From Mesodorylaimus sp. YZB2_4 (lineage: Eukaryota; Nematoda; Enoplea; Dorylaimida; Dorylaimidae), in contig JASANH010000895.1 of NCBI GenBank assembly GCA_030248295.1, forward strand, positions 186,001 to 250,000: DNA of 64,000 nucleotides, given 5' to 3'. The notes below the pieces were generated by a model. That model ran no database searches. It was not told the DNA's origin and saw nothing but the letters and a program-made list of their open reading frames with translations. Positions within the stretch are counted from its first letter, which is position 1. Each line of letters opens with the position of its first letter. Shown in pieces: positions 48,086 to 61,144 of the stretch. A program made the position numbers and the translations under genes.

Positions 48086-48437
48086 TGCACGTAAGACAGA
48101 CAACAGCAGCACCCGACCATGGCTGATAGTTTACTGATAGTTGAAGAAAAGTTTACTTTCGCACTAAAAGCAGACAGATGCTTACACAATGTAAAGTGCG
48201 GGATATCCACACTCTTCTTTGCGAACAACCGAATAGAGTCATTGGCATGGCAGAAATGGACGGTCAGACTGGTATTCCTGCGACGACAGCGCCAAGTCGA
48301 GAGCGCTACTCGGATTAACCTAGCAAGTCATCTTGACCCTTAGTGCGTAGCTCATGTCATGTCGTGTCATACTTTATCCATAGCAAGCACTGTGTAGCGC
48401 ACTCGAGAGCTAGGAACACATTTTTGACAATCATTTT

Positions 48438-48529
48438 GTACCGAGGCCGGAGTCGAACCCTCCCCTGTAAATGCGCACCCAGCGTGAGAGGCAGACGCCT
48501 CACCCGCTTCTAGGCCACGATCCCGGTAA
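48438..48529 (-). repeat. tRNA-related sequence (SINE-like), copy 1
   Basis: Read on the minus strand it has a box A match (TGGCCTAGAAG) and a perfect box B (GGTTCGACTCC). TACCG and CGGTA can pair at the two ends, and a CTCTCAC anticodon-loop-like stretch lies between the boxes. The spacing between anticodon loop and box B is too long for a normal tRNA. A second, diverged relative lies at 61560-61640. Best read as a tRNA-derived short interspersed element or tRNA pseudogene. Confidence 0.5.
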
Positions 48530-49388
48530 GGCAATACCTGCGTTTGGTGAAGGCAAAAAATGAACTTGAGACAGGGAATCAAATCAGATATACTCTACGA
48601 GTGTTTTCTTCGACGGGCGCCCACTCGAGGTGTATCTGGTGGCTTAAATTATCTAACCGTGCCCTGACGTTACGTGCGCCCTAGAGCAGAATGTAAAGTG
48701 TGCGATTGGGCGATGTAATGTAGCTTGCGGGGCAAGTGCTTATGTACGATTAGTTTGTCCCAAGTTCATGCGCTCCAAATTTGTCGAGTGAAGATAGCTC
48801 GAGAAACAGTCGCTTCAACTGTGCTGGTAGACTGTTCAGCAGTACGAGCTCACAACAGACGACATGTCGTGACTTGCTGCAGTCGTACGAATCGTAAAAT
48901 ACACTGCAGATTCATCAGTCACCAAGTCAACGGATTCCAGAATGACTAGCCACATTTTCATCCATATATATGCAGTCTGAGACAAGAAAGAAGATCTGGA
49001 CGGATAAACTATAAAAGCACAACATGAATGCCATATTCGAGAAGGGGTTATAGAGAGGCTGATCAGTAAAGCATGCACACAGCGACAAGAGCTCCATGTT
49101 AATTTGTGGCATCACTGATCTTATCACAGCAGCTGTCGCTCGGGATCACACAGCACTAGCACGTATTCAGATTGATACGAGACGCCAGGCGATCATGTAC
49201 ATGGACACCTGTTATCCTATCTGGCATGGTATTCGCGACCGATATGAGAAACAATATTTGTATCGACATCCAAGCGTACCCGTTGCAAACATACATACAC
49301 TAAATGAAATTGCATGGACGCCGCCAACCAACTGCAGAAGCTGGCGCCGTTGTGCATAAGTCCAGGGCGTAGCAATTGCAAGGTCCAA

Positions 49389-52300
49389 CTATTTCAGTTT
49401 ATTAACCGATGGTGGCGACTTGTTGCCCGAACCACTCGACTTCTTCAATGTGTTGCGAAAACTAGCGAACAGTTTCGATCGGCTTTTAGGCGAGGCGGCG
49501 GGCATAGAAGGCGAGGCAGCATTTGCCTTCTTACTCGAATCCTAAACGAGCATCCAACTTTGATAATGAGCTCAGCACAAAAACCCGACACCATTGTCCT
49601 TACGTCATCAGCATTGGGCCTCAAGGAATCTGCGGCGCCTGTCGTATCTGCGCTACTCGACTCCTGTTGGACCGCACTCGACGCTTTGCCGTTTGATGGA
49701 CCTATCTTCAATTGTGATAAGCGATTCATGATGGGCCCTTTGCTCTTTTTTGTCACTTCGACTTGTTCTTCGGCTCTAAAAATGACTCATCGAGGTAACA
49801 TTCCTGCCAGTGCGGTGATGCCCACATTAAGTATCGGGCTCAAAAAGGCACCAGACGTGGCTCAGGTGTCTCTAAATGAGATCATTGAACTTTAGAATCT
49901 ATACAAAAGATTGAAAAAAGGGGGAACCTGGGCGCCCAAAAGCGACAGTCTGATCCACACGCACTTACGCGGGGCTTTGCTGTTGCTTCTGATATGCTAT
50001 GGGATGCTGCAATGCTTTTAAGAAATCCATTTGAGTGTCCAATATTTGTTTGATTTGAGTCACCCACTGCGTCTTTTCTTCTGGTGTATTGACTTGTAGG
50101 ACCACGTCTGTCTGGCCGCTTGTATCTCTGTTCTTCACAATTAACCGCAGAGGTTCGCCCGGCACTTCTGGTTCCAGGGCCATTTTATTCACCTGGAACA
50201 GCAAATGAACTTTTGTTCAATATCTTTGTGCCCACATATCTTCAGGAAGTCAAGCAGGACTTCCCTGGGCTGCTGAACAAGTGTGAGTGTACAACCGCTT
50301 CATGGTGATTGACCAAGCCCTCCATCAATCAGACTCACCATTACTAACTGCTTGAATATGTAATTGGGATTGGAATATTCTTTCTTTGGTAGAATGCAAT
50401 CGGCAATGATCAACGACTGCTCGAACAGAAATACTCGGCGGTCCTTTCCTTTGAACGGCTGTGAAGGCGGGTAGTCGGAAACCAGCAACGTACCCTACAA
50501 CCGTGTACGGGCAATGACGGCATCTCGCCGCCCGCGGATAAGCCAGTCAGTCCTACAGAACATACCTGGTGTAACAATTTGCCCTGAGCCGTGATCTTGC
50601 CGTCGAATCCTTGCAACCGGCCGACGTGCATCATATCATCGCAAGCTTTAGGCACAACGTGCATGACTTTAAGTGCGTTCTCCAAAGTGCTCGTGTCCTC
50701 ATTCGCCCTCTGCGTGTACTTCAGGATGTCCTGAAAATATACACTATTACCCTCCAAGAAAACCTAGTGACATAGTGATCCTTTCTCACCTTTAAAAGGA
50801 GCTGGTACTTCATAATACGCTGAACAGGCTTGATCAATAGGTCGCCAATGGCCAGTTTATGTCCCAACTTCGCTTTTATATCCTTCAAACAAAATCCAAG
50901 TGTTCCAACAGTCCCCACCATCGGTCCCATACCCACAACTCACATTGAAGAAGGCTTCGTATTCAGACACTAGAAACTCAGATTTCGGTTTGTTCTGACA
51001 ATATACAACGTACTGAAAGAAACAAGGTTTCATGACGCTTGAAAAAGCAAGGCGCAGGAAAGATTACCATATGCAGTCGACGTTCCTGAAAAGAGGGTAT
51101 GGTCATAAAGGGTCGAAAATGGTCAAATAGAGCACTTACATATTTGACGAATGCTGAACCCGAAAAGGAGTAGTCGTCCAAACATTTCTCGAGCTCGGCA
51201 CAAAATGAGCTAAATGCAAAGACAGCCTATATAGGCGTCGGTTGATCTGAATGTTAGGTCTGCCTGAGCAATACTAACTGAGGATTCTGGACAGCTGACA
51301 CGTCTATCACTCACAGACAACAGCCATGCAGACGGTGGAAGATACGAGAGACTGAAGTCCCTGGCACAAAAACTCCGAACAAGAGAATTTCAGTCGGCGG
51401 AAAGACGACTGCGGCCAGGATATCGATCTCCCTAGCAGCCAAAGAGCCCGTCGTACGAGCTTGACGGCGTAAATCTGATCACTCACTTTTTATGGAACTC
51501 GTAAATCTGCTGAATATTAGCAAACACAATTCGATCCTTGCCCTTCATATCTTCCGGCAATTCCATCGAATTTATGGTAGCGATATAACCCTGAACACAG
51601 GGTCCTGTTAGCATTGTATCCGCTGGTCAGCCAGGTCATGTACGGTCTTACATCAACTATACTTCCCAAATCCTTGACATAGTCTCGCTCAGTCTCGACC
51701 AGCTCCATCAGAACGTAGCTGAAAATGACGGATCACACAAAAAATACAAGGAAGCAATCGGAGACTGGAAACGTGCTGCGCCTTACCTCCGCTTTAGCTT
51801 AGCTTGCGCCTCCGGCGACGCCTCCTCTTGCTCTTGCTGCTCCCCGGACGGAGATGTATCGTCGGCAGCAATCTCGCTCTGTTTCTCATCCGGCGAATCA
51901 CTCTCTGCGTTGGCAGCAGCGGATGCCAGTGCGGAAGTCGTTGCCGTTTCACTGATGCTACTGATCAAGCTATTTCCGTCGATGCCATTCGATTGAACCT
52001 GATCAATAAGCACGGGTCAGAGTCGCTCGACGAGCCCGGACGGGACAGACTTACACATTCAGATGCCACTGTTTGCTGACCACTTTCTTGAGCCATCTCT
52101 TCCGCGACGATATCTGTTGGTGGTGGCGAAGGCACCTAAAGTCACGAAATATATCGATTCCAGAGAAAATCTACGTGAAACACTGCACAAGCAAATGTCC
52201 GAACAATCGAGTGTGTAAGGACATTGAGCCAAGTGAGAGGTGGGATAAGCGCGAAAAAGAGCAGTTAGCCTCTAAATTAGGCCATTATTTCAAACGATAT

Positions 52301-54141
52301 CGATCGCAGGCAATCATCAAAAAGACAAATAGTGACGTGGCAAATACGACACACGCGCCTCCTCGCTGGCATCGCATTGATAAGCGAGCGAAATAGTGCG
52401 ACGTTACTCGTCCAGGCCGAGCTAATTTCTAACATCAAAGGCCGTCTATAAAGGCGCAATGGCAGCACTAGTGGCCACTAACCATTCTTCGACCGTCGTC
52501 ATGGGAAGGACTGGAATCGCCAATCATTCCCCTCCACCGGCGACGAATCCATTTGCGACGAGCCAGCGATAAATCAGGTGCCCAACCCCGACTTGGCGGA
52601 ACCTATGGTCAGCTTAACTCGATTTATGGCCTCGTGCTCGTAGAGCGTGAACTGATGGTGAATGGAGCTCTCCACACTTTACAGACCTGGACTAAACAAG
52701 GAAGCCCCGTCTTGTTTACTGTACCTGTCACCAGCTCTAGTGCTCAAACAGAACGGCAACAAGTCCTGACCCTGTCAAGCTAAACTGGGCACAGCAGCTC
52801 TTACCGTCTCGACACCAGACTACGCCCTAACGCTATAAGGCTGGAAGAAAGGGGAGTCCAATAAGGGTCAGAATTAGCAGGGAGAGTACAATGCGGTCTG
52901 CTAGTCGAGGCCGACAATATCGAAGGAGCGAAATGAGAAAATAAGAGAGAAGGCTGCGTGTGTACGGATCGATTCCTTTATGTACATATTGCGGGCCACC
53001 TAGTGCTATAATTCACGCGACCATATACGGTGATGGCATTAACCGGATTGAAATGACACGCCTGTATGGAACTCGCGCGACGAGATAGGATAATATAGAT
53101 TGCCAGTGCGCACATATTGCAGCGCAGGGGCGGCACGACAGGCGGTTTCGTAGCAAATCGCTTATCGTTAGTTGGCATCCGTGGCACTCACTTGGCCGAG
53201 TCAGGGCGGGCTGACGTCCACGAGACAGCTCACCGCTGGCCGCACTCCGATAGCCGACCTTATACGGAAGCAGAGGGCAATATAATTCCAGCGGGTTCAA
53301 GCTAATCGTAAGAGTATGCCGGGCTGACAACGAGTCCTAACACACCCATGCTGCGAGCGGCAAACGGAGCCAGCTACTTCCTGCCATAAAAATAGCACTC
53401 ACGTGAGTGGAGTCCACATTAGACTTGGCTTCCTCGTCCACGGCTGACGTCGGGTCCATGGTGGCGAAGACGGGAATTTCAATACTTGTACGATTAATGC
53501 TATTTCCGCTGCTCAAATCGTCCCCGGTAATCGAAATCGGTTCAACGTCAGCCAAGAAACAAGCTCCCGAAGAATCAGCTTCGTCTTCGGCGTTTTCGGA
53601 TGCGGTTACAGTGCCAGGAGTGACGAATAGGGACGACGACAGGGACGACGACGAAGACGAACAACCGACTCGGCTTGTTTCCGCGAAAGGCTCGGCTTTG
53701 CAATCTTCGCTAATGCACTCCTAAAAATGAAATTCCCATGCAATGACAGCACAATCAAATATTATTGCAGATGACAGTTAAGGGACTGAGCCGCCGCCAC
53801 GTGACCGAAACAAGCCTGGATTACCGAGCGAGGGCTAATCAGGACTTAGCCGTACCCGTATATGGACCACAAGGAAGGCCAGATTGTCAACCTTAGAACA
53901 CACGTGATACTGATCGCGAGTTGACACCTGCGAGGGGCCTTTATAAATAGTCGGCTTCATCAGCGGATCGCTCCTCATTCCCCTGCGTCAGTACCCCAGC
54001 CCATGCCAGTACAGTCAGTGGGCAGCTCGGGCTTACGGTTCCCTGAAGATCCTCTTCGGTTGCCAAAGGCGGTGTTACTGACCGAGTATCAGCATCGTCC
54101 AATGGAACGCTAAGGGCGCTCGTGTGAGACTGTGACGAAAA
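49389..54141 (-). CDS. Trio-GEF2/p63RhoGEF-type DH-PH exchange factor (5' end incomplete)
   Basis: This protein activates Rho-family GTPases by nucleotide exchange. Firm exons (minus): 54037-54141, 53403-53720, 52055-52135, 51787-51998, 51652-51718, 51487-51590, 51140-51209, 51068-51085, 50944-51012, 50790-50882, 50566-50730, 50339-50494, 49969-50192, 49604-49775 and 49389-49541, giving 668 codons plus stop in frame. A Ser/acidic linker ([20 protein letters not shown]) precedes the DH domain: [55 protein letters not shown] and [18 protein letters not shown]. The PH domain has [31 protein letters not shown] and a last helix [13 protein letters not shown]. These segments match the second GEF module of Trio/Kalirin and ARHGEF25. 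The tail [13 protein letters not shown] is basic and amphipathic. The start codon is not identified. Confidence 0.88.
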
Positions 54142-55787
54142 CTAGAACAAAGAACGGAAACTTAGCTGACAAGTTTAGCTCGAGGGCAACATCTCAACAA
54201 CGGAAACGCGCCAACTTTTTGCTTTGACAAATTGTATATATGCTGACGAGGAGCTAACTAAGCAAGCGAGCCTCTGAAAGCAACTATTTTGCATTGGCCG
54301 ACATTCTAGGCAAGGCGTAGATGACAGAATAAGTTGCTATCGGAGCGGCCACTATCAAAGTGTGAATAGACGCTAATAGAAATCGCAATGGACCGGCCAC
54401 TCGTTCAATCAAGAATGACGCTTGGGGCGAGTAAGAGTTACCGTCCTCAATTTCCGCCCATCCGCCATACGAGCCAGGCCCAGCCGAATCTAGTGTTCTG
54501 AGGCTGGATAACGAAATCAAGCGAAAAATGTCACTTTTCGACAAGAGAGGAAAATTCGTGTCATAGAAAATAATACATTTATCTCTGGCGCCCCTTCTCA
54601 CCGACCATAATCAAGTAGAGCCAGACATGTTGAATATTGATCACCGAGTCGAGAGAACGAGCTAGGCGACGCGAGAAGCCGGTCCAAAGACAAGACACGC
54701 GTTCTTCCTCTTCAAGCAAGAAACGAAAAGCAAAGGTGGCCCGTTTTCCACCAGAACGGCGGCCGTACTTCAATCATGTACAAGAAGAGGCCCTACTCCA
54801 GCACCTCCCTCCGTGTCGACGAGGAATATTGGGAGGCACATGAGGCAGCTGATGCGGAGACTCGCGCAAGCTGCCCGTGCTAGCATGCACTAGAAAGAGA
54901 AGCGCCGACAAACTGATCGTGAGTCCACATTAAAGGCTGCTGCTGGCACCCGCCAGCCCAAGGATGCTGCTTCTAGCTAAAAGAACTCGGCGAACAGGAG
55001 GCAGTAGTAGACCGAGCAGAACCTCGCAGCCACTCTCCTCCAGACAGTAGATACGCTCTCCCGTCCGTTGCTATACGGCCAGCGTTGGGGGCTGTCTCAC
55101 TCGTGTCGACAGCCCCTCGAAACATCCATAAAGCCCCCGCATAAATAAAGTACAACGGCTTCATATCACTGGTCACATCGATTAACCAATGCGCGCCTAC
55201 CTGCTCCCTCCTCCCTAATCGCAGCCGAATGCATGCCGATCATGCTCCGCACCATTACCCCCGTCACCACACGACTGCCCCCAAGCCATGGCCACATGTA
55301 AAAGCTTGACTTCCGTCGCTGTGTTCAACCACAGCTACGCCGTCCAGCCCCAAACCAGTCGCCGCTAAAAGCTTATTTCTGTCTGGTAGCAAGCTGGCAC
55401 CAGGCAAGAGGTGTTTTCTATCTCGGCCCAACCTCACACGACTCTTTCGTGCATGCTGTCCAGATTAACGCCGAATCGGATATGAGGAGGCTGGCCAGAA
55501 AAAGCCAATCGTCTCATTGTAGATAGAGAACGGAAGGAAGTAAGAAAGACCAATTTACGTTTTCTATTTGCTCACATTACCAAAAGGAGGCCGCAATCAT
55601 AGAGAGCATCTTCGTGCATCGGTCAGTGCGAGATCGTCACGCGCAGATGCACACACGCCTCCCGCATTTTTAACCAAAGCTACAGTAGTACCAAGTCATT
55701 TGATGAAGCAGTCAATTCTGAACTTCTGCAAAGTCGATTTCCTGGTTTGACAGTGGGAATCCGGTTGGGGTATTTTTGGCAGCTTAC

Positions 55788-56040
55788 CCTGAACCGTCGT
55801 GAGATACTGCTTCCCTTCCTCTCTACTTTTTCCTTGGACGTTTTCAATCCATCCATGTTAACCTGGCCATGGGATTTATCAGACTCGTTCTGGCTAGGCT
55901 CAGCAGGAGTCGAAGAACGGAACCACTGTCTACAAAATATCACATTGACGATTAAGCCTGACGTCAGATAGAATATAAAAGACCCATACTTTATAGATCC
56001 ACGTTTCATCGCCGATCGACCACTGGCTGGTCAATGAAAT
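55788..56040 (-). CDS. Possible upstream exons of the RhoGEF gene
   Basis: Two phase-0 open segments with good splice sites lie upstream on the same strand: 55990-56040 (TTTCAG| ... |GTATGG, 17 codons) and 55788-55925 (GACAG| ... |GTAAGC, 46 codons). The latter encodes WFRSSTPAEPSQNESDKSHG and a basic KTSKEKVERKGSSISRRFR, resembling the low-complexity linkers before Trio-type GEF modules. Both join in frame to the exon starting at 54141. No ATG-bearing first exon was found. Confidence 0.4.
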
Positions 56041-57963
56041 CTGAAACGGGGCAGTTTAGAACAGAGCGATTACTGGTATGGGGGGGGGGGGCAGTTCAAA
56101 GCTGTCCGATGGCAGTGCGGCGGAAGATGGACACGCACCAAGGCGCACATAATCAATGACAGGACTGACAAGAACAGCTATAGTACAAGACGAGAATTAG
56201 GCACCATCAGGCTCGAGTAGAATGGATAAAAAGCCAGTTATAGGTCCTGAACCAACTAAAGGCCAAGATATGGTCGAATGGCGGCAATAAGCCGAATGTC
56301 AAACTAAAATGCTTCTTCTGATCACGCACAAAGATCGTAACTAACTCCACCGTGCCAACCGAACCTAACACCAGTAAGGCGTGCAGTTCGAGTCCCTCGT
56401 CGCCAGTCGATCAGAGAAAGGAAGGTGAGAATGAAAAAACGAGATGTGAGCTAACAGGCGTCCATGACGTTCAACAAAACAATCGTCTCGGTGCAGTCAA
56501 CGACTTGAAAGCGAGAAGAGCCACGCGCTTATCTTCTATTGCGAAAACATTCAAGATTCGATGCGGAGACGGAGAGGATAACGGATATCTCTTGAGTCTA
56601 ATACAGAAACCACTGTCAGTGTAAAGTGCTGGGAAGGTCCCGAGTGATCCTAGCTCGGTCATCACTTTTTAATCTGTACGAGTCCACGATAGCCAGCAAG
56701 TGGCGATTGGTTGGAGTCACGCGAATCTTCTCGTCATATGGTGTACCCGAATGACATATGGGCACTCGTAATGTGTTTCTGGACACTAATCCATTGCCAT
56801 CGAGCAAGGTCAAACCCTGCAGCGTCTGTCTACTTTTTAAATCTCTAAGGTTTTTATTTTGGTTTTCTTACCACTCTGCGCAGCAATAAATGGAAATGAC
56901 TCGCAGCAAGTCGCTGGAGCAGCAAATATACTAAGGGATTAACGACCAGAACAAAAATCGAAAAATATCTTGCAAGAAGACGGGCACCCTTCGGGCTAGC
57001 ACCCAATGAAAGAAGGTCTTTCTTGTCGAAATGTGATCCACCGTGGACTCGAACGAAAGAGCAACAGCTGACGAGCGAAATGTGAATAAGTCTCTCAAAA
57101 ACGACAGACTAACAAGCTGCAACTTTTCGACGTGTTATATAGCTCATATTAGCGAATACCATCCTTGCCTCGCTGTCGCCCATCCGGCAGTGATAGCCAG
57201 CAGCAGACACGGCAAGTGTGTAACAAGGCATCGTGCCTTGAATGCGTTTCGATATGTTATGCCCAGAGTCGATGAAGCAAACGACCACAGCGTGAGCCGT
57301 TTACGCAATTAGCATGTATGCACACCTGTCTCTGACGCAAGGCAGGACCGAACAGTGATCGCCAATCTGATGACAAGCAAGACAAACAGGGGCTCGATCG
57401 ATTTTGTATGCCCTGTGCAATCATGCAATGTACAGTAGGCCGACCCCTGCGAGGTCGTGTCGAACTAATCACCAATTAACGCGGGCCTAATGGAGCTACG
57501 TACGTAACTAGTCACTGATGTCGGTGTTTTCCTCTCCTCTGCCAAATGGCGAGCTTTGATTGGCTGATTGCTAATAAGCCACGCCCCTGATCAGAAACTA
57601 CACAATGCGCGAAATATTACCACAAAATGATCCTCTAAGGAAATTTTTTCCGTTGAAAATTGCTGGTTTGAAGAAGACGCCAGGTCGAATCTTTGCATAT
57701 CTCATACTTCAGTAACACTCCCGGTGCAAATTACGCAAATAACATAAATCCAATTGATAGTTTAAATTTTCAAATTTCCCGGTTTTATTGGTTTGTTACG
57801 ACATTTTTGAGACGTCCAATATGTGCGGAGGTTACTGTAGCTTTTCTCAGTCGAGTCGACTGGACAGTTTTTGGGTTTTGGTCATCCTTTGAATTTCGGC
57901 GCTTATAGTATATATTTCTGTTTTGTCGGTGAAGCTATATTACAATAAATCAAGGTAGAGAAA
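56041..57963. other. Intergenic region before eS21
   Basis: No firm feature. A minus-strand open stretch around 56660-56830 (with KIRVTPTNRHLLAIVDSY) looks protein-like but has no phase-compatible donor towards the RhoGEF exons. A G tract lies at 56081-56091. The last 200 bp hold the eS21 promoter; pyrimidine stretches such as CTTTTCTC occur near 57840. Confidence 0.35.
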
Positions 57964-60800
57964 ATGCAGAACGAACAAGGCGAATTCGTTGATATGTACG
58001 TCCCACGTAAATGGTAAGGGTTTCTTGGCCAGCCATATTTAGTGACGTTTTTGGATCTAAACCATTGGAATTCTTCAGTTCGGCGAGTAACCGAATCATT
58101 TCGGCCGACGACCACGCTTCTGTTCAAATTGATTTCGTGGAAGTAAGGTGTCTTCGATATTTGTCTTGAGTTCTCGTGGAGGGAGGGGCAGCAACCCATA
58201 TGACCCATACGGCCTATAGTAATACCTACACCCCAGCCTTTAGGTGTTTAGACTCGTCATGGAATGGCTATTCAGTTCAAACTGGCTCATTGTCGTGCTG
58301 TAAAATATAAGCATATTAAGTAACCTAGAGATACAGTACAGATTACAGGACCAACCGAAGAGAAAGTTTCGATCCCTCACAGTCATGATACTGAGGTACC
58401 TTTACAAAAATGGGACCACCACATCAAAGTGGGACCAAAGTGTAATGTGGGTTTCTCCTCTATGTACTATGGAGACACGGCGGAAAAGGCGGGTTTTTTA
58501 CTGTATGCTCTAATGACTTTTGAGGATATAAGCCCAATTGTTCTGGTGTCTCTTGGTTTCTGGTTCTAAGAATTTGCTAAAAAGGCTTCGTCGGCATCAT
58601 TTGGCATTTCGGCACTTTTGCTGTTTGTTTCCCAACACAGGTTAGCTTAGGCTAATATTAGGCTTCAGCTAGCCTTATACCAGCCTTCGCCTGGGAACAT
58701 CGCTGACTGGGTATCCAAGGTAGTGACCCTGCTAAAAAATTTGGGAAAATTTTTTAAAGTGGGGACCCTTCTCATTTTTCAGACCCCCTGTCCCGCCCAG
58801 CAAGGGTGTGCAGGTCACGCAGTCTGTGCCCTCCACCTTTAATGTATTTGATCCCCCACTTTTTTGGCAGAAGAAAATTTTCTTAAATGGAGAAGACCCC
58901 TTCAAAGTTTTTAAACAATTTTGTAAAGGGGGACCTTCTCATTTTTTAGGCCCCCTTATCCCGCCCGGCAAGCCTGTGCGGGTATACTTTTGGTTTTTTT
59001 TCCCCCCCCCCCCCCCCCCCCACTATCTTTGGCAGAAGAAAATTTTTTACATGGCGAAGACCCCCCTCCTGTCCCGCCCGGCGAGGTTGTGCAGGTACCT
59101 TTGCTATTTTTGACCTTCCCAAAAAAAAAATTTCATTTTTTCATTTTCAAAAAAATTCAATCATTTTCAAATTCATTCAGGAAAAATTTAAATTTAAAAA
59201 ATTCAATTTTTACAAGAAACGAAAATGGGCCGCCATGTCGCTGACCTTCCGACCCCCCCCCCCCCCCCCCGGAAGAAGATCAGACCCTTCTTCCCGCAGA
59301 CGAAGTCAGCGATGTTGCCTGGGAACCAAACGGCAAAAGCGCCGGCATTTCCGCTTGTTAAATTAAACGAAATTCGTTCAAAATACAGTAAAATTTACAG
59401 CTAGAAGACCTTACAAAGTTTTAAGGTCGGAAAAATTCCAAAGCAGTTATTTCAATCAGATTTTCAAGCGTGTTCTCGGAACAAGTATCAATCAAGTCCA
59501 ATAAATTTTACGCCTGAGCAAGCCGTGGGCTCGTTGCCAAGTCTGCAAATTGAATTGGCTTACTCCTTATCTTTTAATTATTAACTTATCGTTGTTTTGA
59601 TATTGGTTATCTAGGCAGCTCACTTAATTACAGGCCTAGCCGGTGTCTCCGCAATCACTCTTTGCAGTGTCTCCATGAACAAAGATGGTTAGGGGCCATC
59701 CATAAAGGTTGACCAGAGCCTAGGAGGGAGGGTAAGGCGGCCGCTGGTCGACCGCTTCAAGTTTTCAAATTTTGATGGGGGAAAGACCTTTTTATCTTCA
59801 CTAGTACTGCACGCTCAAGTCTTAAAAACTTCTTGTCATCTCTTTGGTCGCTCTTTATGAAATTTTGATTCATCGGGGCCTTTATTGTCACCTGACATGG
59901 CACTCGAAGGGAAAAGTAGAGTTCTATGTTTAGAAGGAAAAGACATTTCGTCAAGCTCTAGAACGCACAAAATGCATTTTACACAACTGTGTTCGGGAAG
60001 GGGTATGGCTGAAGTGATTGGAATGCGGTCGGGGGAAGGGGGTAAAAATCGAGATCTTTTGCGGTCGACCTTCCTAAATGGCCCCTCACCCAGAAAATAA
60101 GTGTCTCGATAATACACGATTACTGCACGAAAGCAAGAAATTAATGTATTTGTACGATAATTTCAAAATTTCGAATGCGTTTTTGGAATCTCATGTTCTA
60201 CGTTGGGAATAGTGATTGTATTTTCCAAATCAGCGTATATGGCTACAGTTCAATAAGCGTACCCACTTCTCTCCATCGAAAAGGTCATGGCTATGAGCTC
60301 ATTCCATGGACATAGTTTTGCGAATTTGTAGCTCAGCGCTGCAAAACTTGCGTGCACCAGGAGATTATTAGAAACTGGGTCTTAGGGTGAACAAAACGAA
60401 TATTTATGGAAAATAATTCTTGTTCTTATTCATTAATTATTTTGGTCTTATCTTCAGTCATTTCTACCTCTTCTTGCCTCAGTTCATTCTAAGCAGTCAG
60501 TCCACGGGAGGCAGTCAGTAGATCTTCCTCCGCATCCAGGAAACTTTGTTCCTTCTGTTAACACATGGCAGTAGGCCAGTACATTACGTTGATTATTTCA
60601 GGTGGACCCGCAAACTGGTCGAATGACTGGTAGCGTCAAGCGTTACGCCATTTGCGGTGCGATCAGGCGAATGGGCGAATCGGACGACTGCGTGAATCGA
60701 TTGGCCAAGAAAGATGGTATTTTGCCCAAGTAAGCAATGGTTTTGTTCACAGTGGTTACACATCTTTAAAAATCTTTTTTTGCATTGCAGGAACTTTTAA
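57964..60800 (+). CDS. RPS21: Ribosomal protein eS21 (RPS21)
   Basis: A component of the 40S subunit. Exons: 57964-58013, 58079-58142, 60602-60729 and 60791-60800, giving 83 residues, the exact family length. The whole protein aligns with eS21: [20 protein letters not shown] at the start, [40 protein letters not shown], then [20 protein letters not shown] and F at the end. The last exon codes only for the end of a Lys codon, Asn, Phe and stop. The second intron is 2459 bp, exceptionally long for this window and full of repeats. Confidence 0.97.
58742..59110 (+). repeat. Tandem repeats inside the eS21 intron, unit about 160 bp
   Basis: Two full copies (about 58742-58906 and 58912-59066) and a partial third share TCTCATTTTT.AG.CCCC, TCCCGCCC.GCAAG, TTGGCAGAAGAAAATTTT and ATGG.GAAGACCCC. 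A poly-C run of about 18 bp sits in the second copy and another at about 59252-59270. This fits array expansion within an intron; the C tracts may vary in length. Confidence 0.75.
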
Positions 60801-61144
60801 GATATGGTACGACGAGAGGAGATCGTGTGACGTTTTTGAGATAAGTCGCATGCGGAAAAGGTTTTGTTGGAATCCTTGTTGAAAGTTGGAAAATTCAGTT
60901 GGAAAGATGGGTGATATATAACTTTTTACACATTATGACATCTCAGCAAGTCTAAAAACTCACCAAGCTAGGAAAAGGATTGCATATAAAAGTATGTATA
61001 CCAGTCACACGGCCACCCTTAAAATGATGATGCTCTGCACAATATGTCGTAAAGCAATTGATCAAATTGCTGAAGACGCAATTAGCCGAAAGGCCTATTT
61101 GAAGGGCACGTGAGTATAGAAGGCCAGTGATTTGTTGATGGACG

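Noticed and set aside
54284-54601. Candidate RhoGEF exon (GSYGGWAEIEDG region)
   Set aside because: The available donor leaves phase 1, but the next firm exon (54037-54141) is open only in phase 0.
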